Shown piece by piece: positions 23,603-32,021 of a stretch of 64,000 nucleotides of DNA (position 1 is its first letter; each line of letters begins with the position of its first letter). The stretch is from Flavobacterium sp. LHD-80 (lineage in GTDB: Bacteria > Bacteroidota > Bacteroidia > Flavobacteriales > Flavobacteriaceae), in assembly GCF_030929605.1 (NCBI RefSeq), contig NZ_JAVFVS010000004.1:372001-436000 (forward strand). The letters run 5' to 3'. Position numbers and translations under genes: made by a program. The notes beneath the pieces were generated by a model. It saw only the letters and a list, made by a program, of their open reading frames with translations. It was not told the DNA's origin and did not search any database.

Positions 23603-25795
23603 TTGAAAAAATTCACCCATTATAAACAGACCGATATTAAAGATTGTGGCCCAACATGTTTAAAAATAATAGCTAAACATTACGGAAAAACAATCAATAT
23701 TCAGGAGTTGCGCGATACAAGCGAAACAACTCGTGAAGGAAGCAATTTGCTTTTTTTAAGCGATGCCGCCGAGAAAATCGGGTTTAGAACATTGGGTGTA
23801 AAATTAAGTGTCGAAAGATTAGAAGAAGCGCCTTTGCCCTGCATTTTGCATTGGAACAAAAATCATTATGTGGTTCTTTACAAAATTAAAAAAGGAACTT
23901 TCTACATTTCAGATCCTGGTTTTGGTTTATTGGAATATAATAAACAGGATTTTTTAAAATTATGGATCGGAAATAATGCCGGCGAACAGACTCGAGAAGG
24001 TGTCGCATTATTGATGGAAGCAACCCCAAAATTTTTTCAATCTGATTTTGATAAAGAAGACAATAAAGGCGTAGGATTTGGCTTATTGGCACAATATTTA
24101 CTGCGATACAAATCGTATTTGTTACAGTTGAGTATTGGCTTATTGGCAAGCAGTTTAATAATGGCAATTGCTCCTTTTTTGACTCAAAGTATTGTTGATG
24201 TCGGAATTCAGAATCAAAATATTCATTTTATTTATCTGATTCTTTTTGCGCAATTATTTCTTTTTGCAGGAAGAACAGGTTTAGAGCTTATCAGAAGTTG
24301 GATTTTGTTGCATCTTTCTACCCGAATCAATATTTCTCTTATTTCCGATTTTTTTATCAAACTGATGAATCTGCCGATATCTTTTTTTGATGTTCGAATG
24401 ACAGGAGATATTATGCAGCGGATTAACGATCATCGCCGAATCGAAAAAATTTTGACTACATCTTCTTTAAATGTCTTGTTTTCAGTTATCAATATGTTTG
24501 TTCTAGGTGGAGTTTTGGCGTATTTTAATTGGAAGATTTTTTTGGTCTTTTTTGCTGGAAGTTTGCTTTATTTTGGATGGATAACACTTTTCTTAAAACG
24601 TCGTGAAGTTTTGGATTACAAGCGTTTTGCTGAGGTTTCACAAGAGCAAAGCAAAGTTATAGAGCTGATAAACGGAATGCAGGAAATCAAGCTTCATAAT
24701 GCCGAAAAACAAAAACGTTGGGGCTGGGAATATGTTCAGGCCAGACTTTTCAGGGTTTCGATTAAAGGTTTGGTTTTAGAGCAAAGTCAAACGATTGGCT
24801 CATCTGTAATTAATGAGCTGAAAAACATTTTCATTATATTTTTATCAGCAAAGTTGGTGATCGATGGTTCAATAACTTTGGGGGTAATGCTAGCGATTAG
24901 TTCGATTGTGGGGAGTTTGAACGGACCAATAACACAGCTTATTGAATTTGTGAGAGAGCTTCAGGATGCGAAAATATCTTTGGCAAGATTATCTGAAATT
25001 CATGAAAAAGAAGACGAAACAGAGCAAGAAAGTCATCAGTCGAATGATGTTCCGTATGATGCTGCTATTGAGATCAAAAATGTAAGTTTTCGTTATTTAG
25101 GATCAGATATTCCAGTTTTGAAGGATTTAAATTTGATAATTCCTGCCAATAAAGTAACCGCAATTGTAGGCACGAGCGGTAGCGGAAAAACAACTTTAAT
25201 GAAACTATTATTAAAATTCTACGAACCCGAAAAAGGCGAAATTACAATAGGAAATGCACAACTTAGAAATATTTCGCAGAAAGCGTGGCGATCAAATATT
25301 GGCGCGGTAATGCAGGAAGGTTTTATTTTTAGTGATACAATTGCCAATAATATTGCTTTTGGAGTTGATAAAATTGATAAAAAACGCCTCATTTATGCAG
25401 CAGATGTTGCTAATATTAAAGAATATATAAGCGAGCTCCCACTTGGTTATAATACAAAAATTGGTGCTGAAGGAATAGGAATGAGTACAGGTCAAAAACA
25501 GCGATTATTGATTGCCAGAGCAGTTTATAAAAATCCAGAAATATTGTTTTTTGATGAAGCAACATCGGCGTTAGATGCTAATAATGAAAAAGAAATCATG
25601 CAGAAACTGGATATCTTCTTCAAAGACAAAACAGTTATCGTAATTGCGCACCGATTAAGTACTGTGATGAATGCAGATCAGATTGTGGTTTTAGATAAAG
25701 GAAAAATCATTGAAATTGGAAATCATTCGGCTCTTGTTGAGCAAAAAGGAAATTATTTTGAACTCGTTAAAAACCAGCTCCAACTAGGAAATTAA
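23603..25795 (+). CDS. Peptidase-containing ABC transporter (C39 domain, PCAT/bacteriocin exporter type)
   Basis: A 730-residue exporter that removes double-Gly leaders and exports the core. The C39 peptidase domain (1-140) has its full triad: Cys15 in DCGPTCL, His88 in HYVVLY and Asp104 in SDPGFG. The six-helix membrane domain follows (about 160-450). The nucleotide-binding domain has Walker A GTSGSGKT, signature MSTGQKQ and Walker B ILFFDEATSALD. The start is the TTG at 23603; an ATG upstream is out of frame. The HlyD gene follows after 3 bases. Confidence 0.92.
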   Translation: MKKFTHYKQTDIKDCGPTCLKIIAKHYGKTINIQELRDTSETTREGSNLLFLSDAAEKIGFRTLGVKLSVERLEEAPLPCILHWNKNHYVVLYKIKKGTFYISDPGFGLLEYNKQDFLKLWIGNNAGEQTREGVALLMEATPKFFQSDFDKEDNKGVGFGLLAQYLLRYKSYLLQLSIGLLASSLIMAIAPFLTQSIVDVGIQNQNIHFIYLILFAQLFLFAGRTGLELIRSWILLHLSTRINISLISDFFIKLMNLPISFFDVRMTGDIMQRINDHRRIEKILTTSSLNVLFSVINMFVLGGVLAYFNWKIFLVFFAGSLLYFGWITLFLKRREVLDYKRFAEVSQEQSKVIELINGMQEIKLHNAEKQKRWGWEYVQARLFRVSIKGLVLEQSQTIGSSVINELKNIFIIFLSAKLVIDGSITLGVMLAISSIVGSLNGPITQLIEFVRELQDAKISLARLSEIHEKEDETEQESHQSNDVPYDAAIEIKNVSFRYLGSDIPVLKDLNLIIPANKVTAIVGTSGSGKTTLMKLLLKFYEPEKGEITIGNAQLRNISQKAWRSNIGAVMQEGFIFSDTIANNIAFGVDKIDKKRLIYAADVANIKEYISELPLGYNTKIGAEGIGMSTGQKQRLLIARAVYKNPEILFFDEATSALDANNEKEIMQKLDIFFKDKTVIVIAHRLSTVMNADQIVVLDKGKIIEIGNHSALVEQKGNYFELVKNQLQLGN

Positions 25796-25798
25796 ATT

Positions 25799-27094
25799 AT
25801 GGCAGAAGATCATAATACTTTAGAATTAAGAAGTGAAGAAGTTCAAGACATTCTCACTAAAGTACCGCACTGGATGATCAGATGGGGAACTGTCCTTATT
25901 TTTATTATCATCATAATGCTGTTTTTTGTTTCTTGGTTTGTAAAATATCCCGATGTTGTAAACACTGAAATTGTTATTACAACTAATATTCCGCCGGAGA
26001 AAATAGTTTCTAAATCATCGGGACGAATTGAAGCTATTTTGGTTAAGGACAAAACCACGATTTCAAAAAACACAACGCTTGCTGTAATTGAAAATACGGC
26101 CAATTATAAAGATGTTTTTTTGCTGAAAACCATTGTTGACGGCTATAATATTAATGATTCAAAAAAGGCATTTCCTTTTGCAGTACTAAAGAATTCGCAA
26201 TTGGGCGAAATTGAAAATGCTTACGCTGTGTTTCAGAAAGATTATGAAGCTGAACAATTAAACGAAGATCTTCAGCCTTTTGAAGTCGAAAGCAGAGCAC
26301 AGATTTCTGAAAAAGTACAGATAAAAGAAAGATTAGAAATTCTGCAGCAGCAAAAGTTGCTTAATGAAAGTGAGCTTCAGCTTCAAAAAAATGAAATAGC
26401 CAGATTTGAAACTTTGTTCAATAAAGGCATTATTTCGGCTCAGGAAATGGAAGCTAAAAAACTGGGTTATCTTCAGGCGCAAAAGAATTATAAAGGGCTT
26501 TTGACTTCAATTTCGCAGTTAAAATCGGCTTTGATTGACAACACAAAATTGAGTCAGAATTCGCAAATAAGCAGTACAAAAGAAGAGGTAAACCTAGGTC
26601 GGAATATGGCGCAGTCTTTTTTTCAGCTCAAAAAAGTAATCAAAGATTGGGAATTGGCCTATACGCTTAAATCATCTATTAGTGGCGTAGTTACTTTTTT
26701 ACAAGTTTGGAATGAAAATCAGACCATTAATGTGGGCGACAATGTGTTTTCAATTATTCCTGATGCAAAAAATGGTTTTATCGGGAAAGTAAAAGCTCCG
26801 GCATTAAATTCGGGTAAAATAAAAGTTGGTCAGCGCGTCAATATTCGTTTATCAAATTATCCAGATCGAGAATTTGGAGTTTTGAAAGGAGAAATAAGGA
26901 ATATTTCGTTGGTTCCAGACAAAGATGGAAATTTACTTATTGACGTTGCTTTGCCAAACGGATTAGAAACTTCCTACAAAAAACAAATTGTATTTCAACA
27001 GGAAATGAAAGGAAGAGCCGAAATCGTGACCGAAGATTTACGCTTAATCGAACGAATATTATATCAGTTCAAAAGCATCTTTGAACAAGTTTAG
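25799..27094 (+). CDS. HlyD family secretion adaptor
   Basis: A 431-residue membrane fusion protein: cytoplasmic N-terminus, one transmembrane helix (about 30-52, WGTVLIFIIIIMLFFVSWFV), lipoyl-like half motifs, a coiled coil (about 165-270, rich in Gln, Glu, Lys, Leu) and a C-terminal beta domain. It links the PCAT ABC exporter to an outer-membrane channel; no TolC-like gene is in the window, so a shared one must be used. Spaced 3 bases from the exporter gene. Confidence 0.9.
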   Translation: MAEDHNTLELRSEEVQDILTKVPHWMIRWGTVLIFIIIIMLFFVSWFVKYPDVVNTEIVITTNIPPEKIVSKSSGRIEAILVKDKTTISKNTTLAVIENTANYKDVFLLKTIVDGYNINDSKKAFPFAVLKNSQLGEIENAYAVFQKDYEAEQLNEDLQPFEVESRAQISEKVQIKERLEILQQQKLLNESELQLQKNEIARFETLFNKGIISAQEMEAKKLGYLQAQKNYKGLLTSISQLKSALIDNTKLSQNSQISSTKEEVNLGRNMAQSFFQLKKVIKDWELAYTLKSSISGVVTFLQVWNENQTINVGDNVFSIIPDAKNGFIGKVKAPALNSGKIKVGQRVNIRLSNYPDREFGVLKGEIRNISLVPDKDGNLLIDVALPNGLETSYKKQIVFQQEMKGRAEIVTEDLRLIERILYQFKSIFEQV

Positions 27095-27135
27095 CTTTAA
27101 CCTAAAACTATCAATTAACCTAAACCACTCATTAA

Positions 27136-28788
27136 ATGAAGAAAATTCTTCTTGTCGTTTTTTTATTATTGTTTCAAAATTCTTTTTCAAAATCCATAAC
27201 AGAGACTCAAAAATTAGCAGCAACCTGCAAAGTCTGGGGATTTTTAAAATATTATCATCCGAATGTTGCTGACGGAAGTAAGAATTGGGACGAACAATTG
27301 TTTCAGATTTTACCGAAAATTGAAGAGGCGCAATCTGCAGAAGCATTTTCATTAGTAATCGAAAACTGGTTGACTTCATTGGGAGAAATTAAAGCCGAGA
27401 AAACAGTACAACCGATTTCTAAAAAAGATTATTTTGATAAAAACTTCGATTTATCATGGATCAATAAAAATGAATTATTCTCGAAATCACTTTCGAAAAA
27501 ATTGAAATTTATTGAAGAAAATAGAATTCAGGAAAAACAGTATTATGTTGCCTATGAATTTGGCAGTAACGGGCCTCCATTACAATTTAAAAATGAAGTA
27601 AAATATGCTGATTTTAAGTGGAGTGATAAAAACTTACGTCTTTTAGCTCTTTTTAGATATTGGAATTACGTCGAATATTTCTTTCCATATAAATATCAAA
27701 TGGATGAAAATTGGGATAAAGTATTAAATGAAATGCTACCAAGATATTATACACCAGAATCTGAAAAGGATTTTAATTTGGCAATGCGCGAGATCTCTGT
27801 AAAGTTAAATGATACTCATGCTTCGACTAGTATGGCTCAATTGTTTGACTATTTTGGAGATAAATTTATTCCTGTTGATGTTAAAATTATTGATCAAAAA
27901 GCCGTTGTTATAGGTTTGAAAAATGACTCTTTGGCAAAAATTAATGATCTTAAAATTGGAGATGTAATTACAAAAGTAGAAGGAAAAACGATTGCTCAGC
28001 TTTTAAAAGAAAATTCAAAATATGTTGAAGGATCAAATGAGCCTTCGGTTTTAAGGAATGTTTATTGGGCAATCTTTAATGGAAAAACAGCAGCTTTTGA
28101 AATTGAATTCATAAGAGATGGAAAAACAGCAGTAAAAACAATAAACCGATATAAATATCAAGATTTAAAAGTTCAATTTCCTGAGCAGGAAAAATGGAAA
28201 ATTTTGGATGGAAATATTGGTTATGTGAATTTTGGAGGAGTTAACGAAGAAGATCTTCCAAATTTGATAAGCGCGCTTAAAAATACAAAGGCTATAATTT
28301 TTGATGACAGGAAAAGACCTCATGATATTATATATTCTCTTGCAAACTGGTTAAATCCTGAAACTTTGGAATATTGTAAATATATTGATCCAGATGTTTA
28401 TTACCCAGGTCGTTATATTTGGAGAAAAAGTGAAGAAAAAATAGGAAAGGTTAACCCAGATAATTATAAAGGCAAAGTAATTGTTTTAGTTGACGAAAAC
28501 GCGGTTAGCCATGCCGAACACTCAGCAATGGCATTGCAGACTGTGCCTAAATCGACTGTTATTGGTTCTCAGACTGGAGGGGCAGATGGTTCGAATTTTA
28601 AATTTTTGATCATTAAAGGGTTTTCTTCAACGTTTACTTGTTATGGCGTTTTCTATCCAAATAAAAAAGAAGTTCAGCGTATCGGGATTGTTCCAGATAT
28701 CGAAGTAAAACCGACAATTTTAGGTATTCAGCAAGGAAAAGATGAAATTCTGGATAGAGCGATTCTTTTTGCTAAAAATGGCAAATAA
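27136..28788 (+). CDS. S41 family peptidase, secreted (paralog of 848-2494)
   Basis: A 550-residue protein with a signal peptide (MKKILLVVFLLLFQNSFSK), helical N-terminal domain, PDZ-like region and S41 core. The putative nucleophile is Ser458 in SHAE; the usual Lys is replaced in GSQTGGADGS. It is very similar throughout to the gene at 848-2494 and shares the upstream TTAACCTAAACCA (27115-27127). It lies only 41 bases after the HlyD gene, so it may be co-transcribed with the exporter and act on exported peptides (inference). Confidence 0.85.
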   Translation: MKKILLVVFLLLFQNSFSKSITETQKLAATCKVWGFLKYYHPNVADGSKNWDEQLFQILPKIEEAQSAEAFSLVIENWLTSLGEIKAEKTVQPISKKDYFDKNFDLSWINKNELFSKSLSKKLKFIEENRIQEKQYYVAYEFGSNGPPLQFKNEVKYADFKWSDKNLRLLALFRYWNYVEYFFPYKYQMDENWDKVLNEMLPRYYTPESEKDFNLAMREISVKLNDTHASTSMAQLFDYFGDKFIPVDVKIIDQKAVVIGLKNDSLAKINDLKIGDVITKVEGKTIAQLLKENSKYVEGSNEPSVLRNVYWAIFNGKTAAFEIEFIRDGKTAVKTINRYKYQDLKVQFPEQEKWKILDGNIGYVNFGGVNEEDLPNLISALKNTKAIIFDDRKRPHDIIYSLANWLNPETLEYCKYIDPDVYYPGRYIWRKSEEKIGKVNPDNYKGKVIVLVDENAVSHAEHSAMALQTVPKSTVIGSQTGGADGSNFKFLIIKGFSSTFTCYGVFYPNKKEVQRIGIVPDIEVKPTILGIQQGKDEILDRAILFAKNGK

Positions 28789-28798
28789 TAAATTGTAA

Positions 28799-28836
28799 AT
28801 CTTTGTCAAAGTTCAAGCTTTGACAAAGATGTTTTT
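28799..28836. terminator. Bidirectional terminator between S41 and trmN genes
   Basis: ATCTTTGTCAAAG (28799-28811) and CTTTGACAAAGAT (28818-28830) are perfect 13-bp arms, followed by GTTTTTT. The sequence core equals that of the long hairpin at 2617-2669. Confidence 0.75.
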
Positions 28837-29543
28837 TACATCTTCAAATAAAAATCTTTTGTCAGCTCAATATATTCAGGCGTATAAACGTGTCGATCAA
28901 TTTCGATTGTCAATTCATCAATTTCAATTTCAGAAACTTCATTTCGACTAAAAGCTAGTAAACTTCTTTTAATTTCGGATTTTGGAGTGCCTTTTACGCG
29001 CGTAATTTTGATTGGAAATAATTCTGCTTCTTTTGCCAAAGCAATAAACTTTTCTTCTTCTTTAAAAGGAATAATTAGGGCTAATATTCCGTTTTCAGAA
29101 AGTAACAAATCGGCAGCTTCAACAATTTCTTCAAAAGGCATTGCATCTTGAAATCTTGCCAAATCTCTTTGTTCGTTTTCTGTTTTATAATCTTCAGCAT
29201 AAAAAGGAGGATTTGAAACAATCAGATCATATTCATCTTCCGGTTCTTCAATAAATTCATCTAAACCAGCATGAAAACAAAATAAGCGATCGCCCCAAGG
29301 TGAATTTTCAAAATTTTCAACGGCTTGTTCATAAGCATCTTCATCAATTTCAAGCGCATCAATTTGTTCAGCAGGAGTTCGCTGTGCCAACATCAAAGCT
29401 ATAATTCCGGTTCCAGCACCTATGTCTAAAACACTAAACGGATTATGGTAAACAGGAGCCCAGGAACCAAGTAATACTCCATCTGTGCCAATTTTCATTG
29501 CGCAACGGTCTTGATTAATTGCAAATTGCTTAAACTGAAACAT
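28836..29543 (-). CDS. trmN: tRNA1(Val) adenine-37 N6-methyltransferase (TrmN/YfiC family)
   Basis: A 235-residue SAM-dependent methyltransferase from the ATG at 29543 (MFQFKQFAINQDRCAMKIGT); the frame continues upstream to 29603 but homologs start here. Motif I is VLDIGAGTGIIALMLAQ and the N6-adenine methyltransferase motif is NPPF in LIVSNPPFYAED. In E. coli this family methylates A37 of tRNA1(Val). It follows rimM on the minus strand after 85 bases. Confidence 0.85.
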   Translation of the reverse strand: MFQFKQFAINQDRCAMKIGTDGVLLGSWAPVYHNPFSVLDIGAGTGIIALMLAQRTPAEQIDALEIDEDAYEQAVENFENSPWGDRLFCFHAGLDEFIEEPEDEYDLIVSNPPFYAEDYKTENEQRDLARFQDAMPFEEIVEAADLLLSENGILALIIPFKEEEKFIALAKEAELFPIKITRVKGTPKSEIKRSLLAFSRNEVSEIEIDELTIEIDRHVYTPEYIELTKDFYLKM

Positions 29544-29628
29544 AAGATTTTTTGATTTATGTCGGGAGAATTTTGAGATGAAGTTTGGTCTTCGATTAAA
29601 CAATTAACCGATTAAACAAATCAACTTT

Positions 29629-30153
29629 TTACAAGTACATTTCTACCAATCCTTCAGGCAGATTCATGATTACCTTTTTATTTTCTCGATCAATTTTCAC
29701 CAAGAAATGGTCAATCATTGGAATTAAGATTTCTACTGCACCATTTAGAACTTCAAAAAGAGGTTGAGCAGAAGAGTCATTAATTGAAGTAATTTTTCCG
29801 AAAACACCTAAACGCTGGTCTTCGATTTCGAAACCAATAACTTCGTGGAAATAGAATTTGTTGCCGGAAAGTTTTGGCAACATAGTTAAAGGAAGATAAA
29901 TGGCATTTCCTACTAATGCATCTGCATCTTCTTCAGTATTTACATCTTCAAAACGAACTCTCAAAAAGTCGTTTTTATGTAAAGAACTAGTTTCAATAAA
30001 AAAAGGAACCAAGTGTTTGTTGTGTTCAACAAACACTGATTCCAAATTTTCGTATAACTCAGGTTCGTCTGTGTCTAGATAGATCAGAACTTCACCTTTG
30101 AAACTAAATTTTTTAGCGATTTTACCTAAATAAAAACATTCTTCTTTACGCAT
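29629..30153 (-). CDS. rimM: Ribosome maturation factor RimM
   Basis: A 174-residue protein with the N-terminal RimM barrel (CFYLGKIAKKFSFKGEVLIYL) and the C-terminal PRC-barrel (KFYFHEVIGFEIED, EILIPMIDHFLVKID). It assists 30S head assembly by binding S19. It directly follows rpsP with a 15-base gap, the classical rpsP-rimM order. No trmD follows here; trmN does instead. Confidence 0.93.
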   Translation of the reverse strand: MRKEECFYLGKIAKKFSFKGEVLIYLDTDEPELYENLESVFVEHNKHLVPFFIETSSLHKNDFLRVRFEDVNTEEDADALVGNAIYLPLTMLPKLSGNKFYFHEVIGFEIEDQRLGVFGKITSINDSSAQPLFEVLNGAVEILIPMIDHFLVKIDRENKKVIMNLPEGLVEMYL

Positions 30154-30168
30154 TATCGCTAAGTAAAA

Positions 30169-30738
30169 TTATGCTTCAGTTGTTTCGTTATTCTCTTCAG
30201 CAGCTGGTGCTTCTTCAGTAGCAGCTTCAACTTCAGCAACTTCTTCAGTAGCCTCAGTAGCTTGTGCAGCAGCAATAGCATCAGCTTCAGCCTGAGCTGC
30301 AGCAGCTAAACGCTTAGCATTAACTTCTTTTTCAGCTTTTAAAGCTTTAGCTTTAACATCAGCTTGCGCTTTTGATAAACCATCTTTTTTAGCATCAACT
30401 TTTCCAGCTTTAGCCTCTAACCAAGCTGCTAATTTAGCGTCTGCTTGCTCTTGAGTTAAAGCTCCTTTACGGATACCTCCATCAAGGTGGTGTTTCAATA
30501 AAGCACCTTTGTAAGAAAGGATTGCTCTAGCAGTATCAGTTGGTTGAGCACCATTGTGCAACCATTTAACTGCGCTGTCAAGGTTTAACTCAACAGTTGC
30601 TGGGTTTGTGTTTGGATTGTAAGTACCGATTTTCTCTAAGTATTTACCATCTCTTTTTGAGCGTGCATCTGCAGCTACAACCCAGTAAAAAGGTTTTCCT
30701 TTTTTACCGTGTCTTTGTAATCTAATTTTTACTGACAT
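30169..30738 (-). CDS. rpsP: 30S ribosomal protein S16 with long C-terminal extension
   Basis: The first about 80 residues are canonical S16 (MSVKIRLQRHGKKGKPFYWVV, ARSKRDGKYLEKIGTYNP). The protein is 189 residues, about twice the E. coli length. The extension is first Lys/Ala-rich helical and then Glu/Ala-rich and acidic at the end. Extended S16 is usual in Bacteroidota. It heads the rpsP-rimM unit. Confidence 0.95.
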   Translation of the reverse strand: MSVKIRLQRHGKKGKPFYWVVAADARSKRDGKYLEKIGTYNPNTNPATVELNLDSAVKWLHNGAQPTDTARAILSYKGALLKHHLDGGIRKGALTQEQADAKLAAWLEAKAGKVDAKKDGLSKAQADVKAKALKAEKEVNAKRLAAAAQAEADAIAAAQATEATEEVAEVEAATEEAPAAEENNETTEA

Positions 30739-30788
30739 AATCTTATGATTAAAATTTTGAGGTACTCGACCTCTGTTAATTAAGGGCG

Positions 30789-30796
30789 CAAAGATA
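30789..30796 (-). promoter_or_regulatory. -7 box for rpsP
   Basis: On the minus strand this reads TATCTTTG (TAnnTTTG), about 50 bases before the rpsP start. Confidence 0.55.
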
Positions 30797-30909
30797 TGAT
30801 TTTTTTATGAAATATACGTTCCAAATAATATTAAATATTGTTGATCCAGATTTCGGCTGTTTTTTTATTGTTTTTGACTCGAAATTTTAAATATTTATTT
30901 CAAATGCAA

Positions 30910-30917
30910 TACTTTTG
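30910..30917 (+). promoter_or_regulatory. -7 box for the DUF6252-like lipoprotein
   Basis: TACTTTTG matches TAnnTTTG, 17 bases before the ATG at 30935. Confidence 0.55.
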
Positions 30918-30934
30918 CATCAAATCCACGAAAT

Positions 30935-31420
30935 ATGAAAAAATACTTTTATTTTTTATTGCTTCTTATTGTTGCTACTTCATGCACAGAAGATGTGAAA
31001 TTTAATAATCCTGCATTTCAAGGCTTGAAAGATAATGTATTCTGGAGGGCAGCGACTTATAAAGCAAGTATGACAACAAATGGGAATATAGTGATTGAAG
31101 GAGCATTAGGTTATGAAAAAGTAATATTGCGATTATCTTATGACGGAGAACCAGGTAAGACTAGAGTATTTGGAATTGATAATGTGACCACAGCGTCTTA
31201 TTTAAATACGTTTCCTGGTAAATTAGCAGAGTTTAATACAGGGGCAAACAAAGGGAGCGGACAGATTTTAGTTACGAATATTGGAAACGAAAACACGATC
31301 TCCGGAACATTTAAGTTTACTGCCATAAATAGTGATGCGGCTGATGCTGAAAATCCTAAAGTTACTTTTACAGAAGGGGTGTTCTATAAAATTCCTCTTA
31401 CGCCAACGCTAGAATATTAA
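30935..31420 (+). CDS. DUF6252-like lipoprotein
   Basis: A 161-residue lipoprotein: MKKYFYFLLLLIVATSC with lipobox Cys17, then a beta-rich domain (FWRAATYKASMTTNGNIVIEG, ISGTFKFTA). The pattern fits the small DUF6252 family of Bacteroidota lipoproteins of unknown function. It stands alone, with its own -7 box, and is divergent from rpsP. Confidence 0.7.
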   Translation: MKKYFYFLLLLIVATSCTEDVKFNNPAFQGLKDNVFWRAATYKASMTTNGNIVIEGALGYEKVILRLSYDGEPGKTRVFGIDNVTTASYLNTFPGKLAEFNTGANKGSGQILVTNIGNENTISGTFKFTAINSDAADAENPKVTFTEGVFYKIPLTPTLEY

Positions 31421-31522
31421 ATTTATCCTTTGTGCCCAATTGTTTTTATTTAGTGGATCATTTGTAAATCTAAATAAAAACATAAATAAACTAATATATA
31501 GTAGATTACAGAAAAATAAGAC

Positions 31523-31530
31523 TACATTTG
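31523..31530 (+). promoter_or_regulatory. -7 box for the RRM protein gene
   Basis: TACATTTG matches TAnnTTTG, 23 bases before the ATG at 31554. Confidence 0.5.
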
Positions 31531-31553
31531 CTACATATTATAAATAAGTACAT

Positions 31554-31904
31554 ATGAACATTTTTGTTGGAAGCCTTCCATTCAGTATTGAGGAAGCAGA
31601 TTTAAGAGAGTCTTTCGAGGCTTATGGAGCAGTAGATTCAGTTAAAATTATCACTGATAAATTTACTGGAAGAAGCAAAGGCTTTGGTTTCGTAGAGATG
31701 CCAAACGATGCGGAAGCTCAAAAAGCAATTGATGAGTTGAACGGAGCTACTGTTCAAGGTCGTTCAATTGTGGTTAATAAATCTGAACCAAAACCAGAAG
31801 GCGAAAGAAGAAGTTTCAATAACAACCGTGGAGGTGATTCTCGCGGAGGTTACGGAAACAACCGTGGTGGAAATGACCGTGGTGGTAACAGAGGAGGATA
31901 TTAA
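31554..31904 (+). CDS. RRM-type RNA-binding protein with RGG tail
   Basis: A 116-residue protein. One RRM domain (residues 1-80) has RNP2 IFVGSLPF and RNP1 KGFGFVEM. The tail (about 85-116) is made of Asn/Arg/Gly repeats (RGGDSRGGYGNNRGG). Such glycine-rich RNA-binding proteins are common in Bacteroidota and cyanobacteria, where they replace cold-shock or Hfq-like roles; the targets here are unknown. Confidence 0.93.
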   Translation: MNIFVGSLPFSIEEADLRESFEAYGAVDSVKIITDKFTGRSKGFGFVEMPNDAEAQKAIDELNGATVQGRSIVVNKSEPKPEGERRSFNNNRGGDSRGGYGNNRGGNDRGGNRGGY

Positions 31905-31924
31905 TATTTTTTTTCTAAAATATA

Positions 31925-31956
31925 AAAGGGATCAACGAAAGTTGGTCCCTTTTTTT
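31925..31956 (+). terminator. Terminator after the RRM gene
   Basis: AAAGGGATCAAC (31925-31936) pairs over 12 positions with GTTGGTCCCTTT (31941-31952) across a GAAA loop, then T bases follow. Confidence 0.88.
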
Positions 31957-31960
31957 GCTT

Positions 31961-31998
31961 CAAGTTTCAGGTTTCACGTTCCAACAACCTGAAACTTG
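31961..31998. repeat. 13-bp inverted repeat between convergent genes
   Basis: CAAGTTTCAGGTT and AACCTGAAACTTG are perfect reverse complements around a 12-base loop. The word ACCTGAAAC recurs once more after it. Likely the minus-strand terminator of the leu operon. Confidence 0.65.
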
Positions 31999-32021
31999 AA
32001 ACCTGAAACAAAAATTAACTA

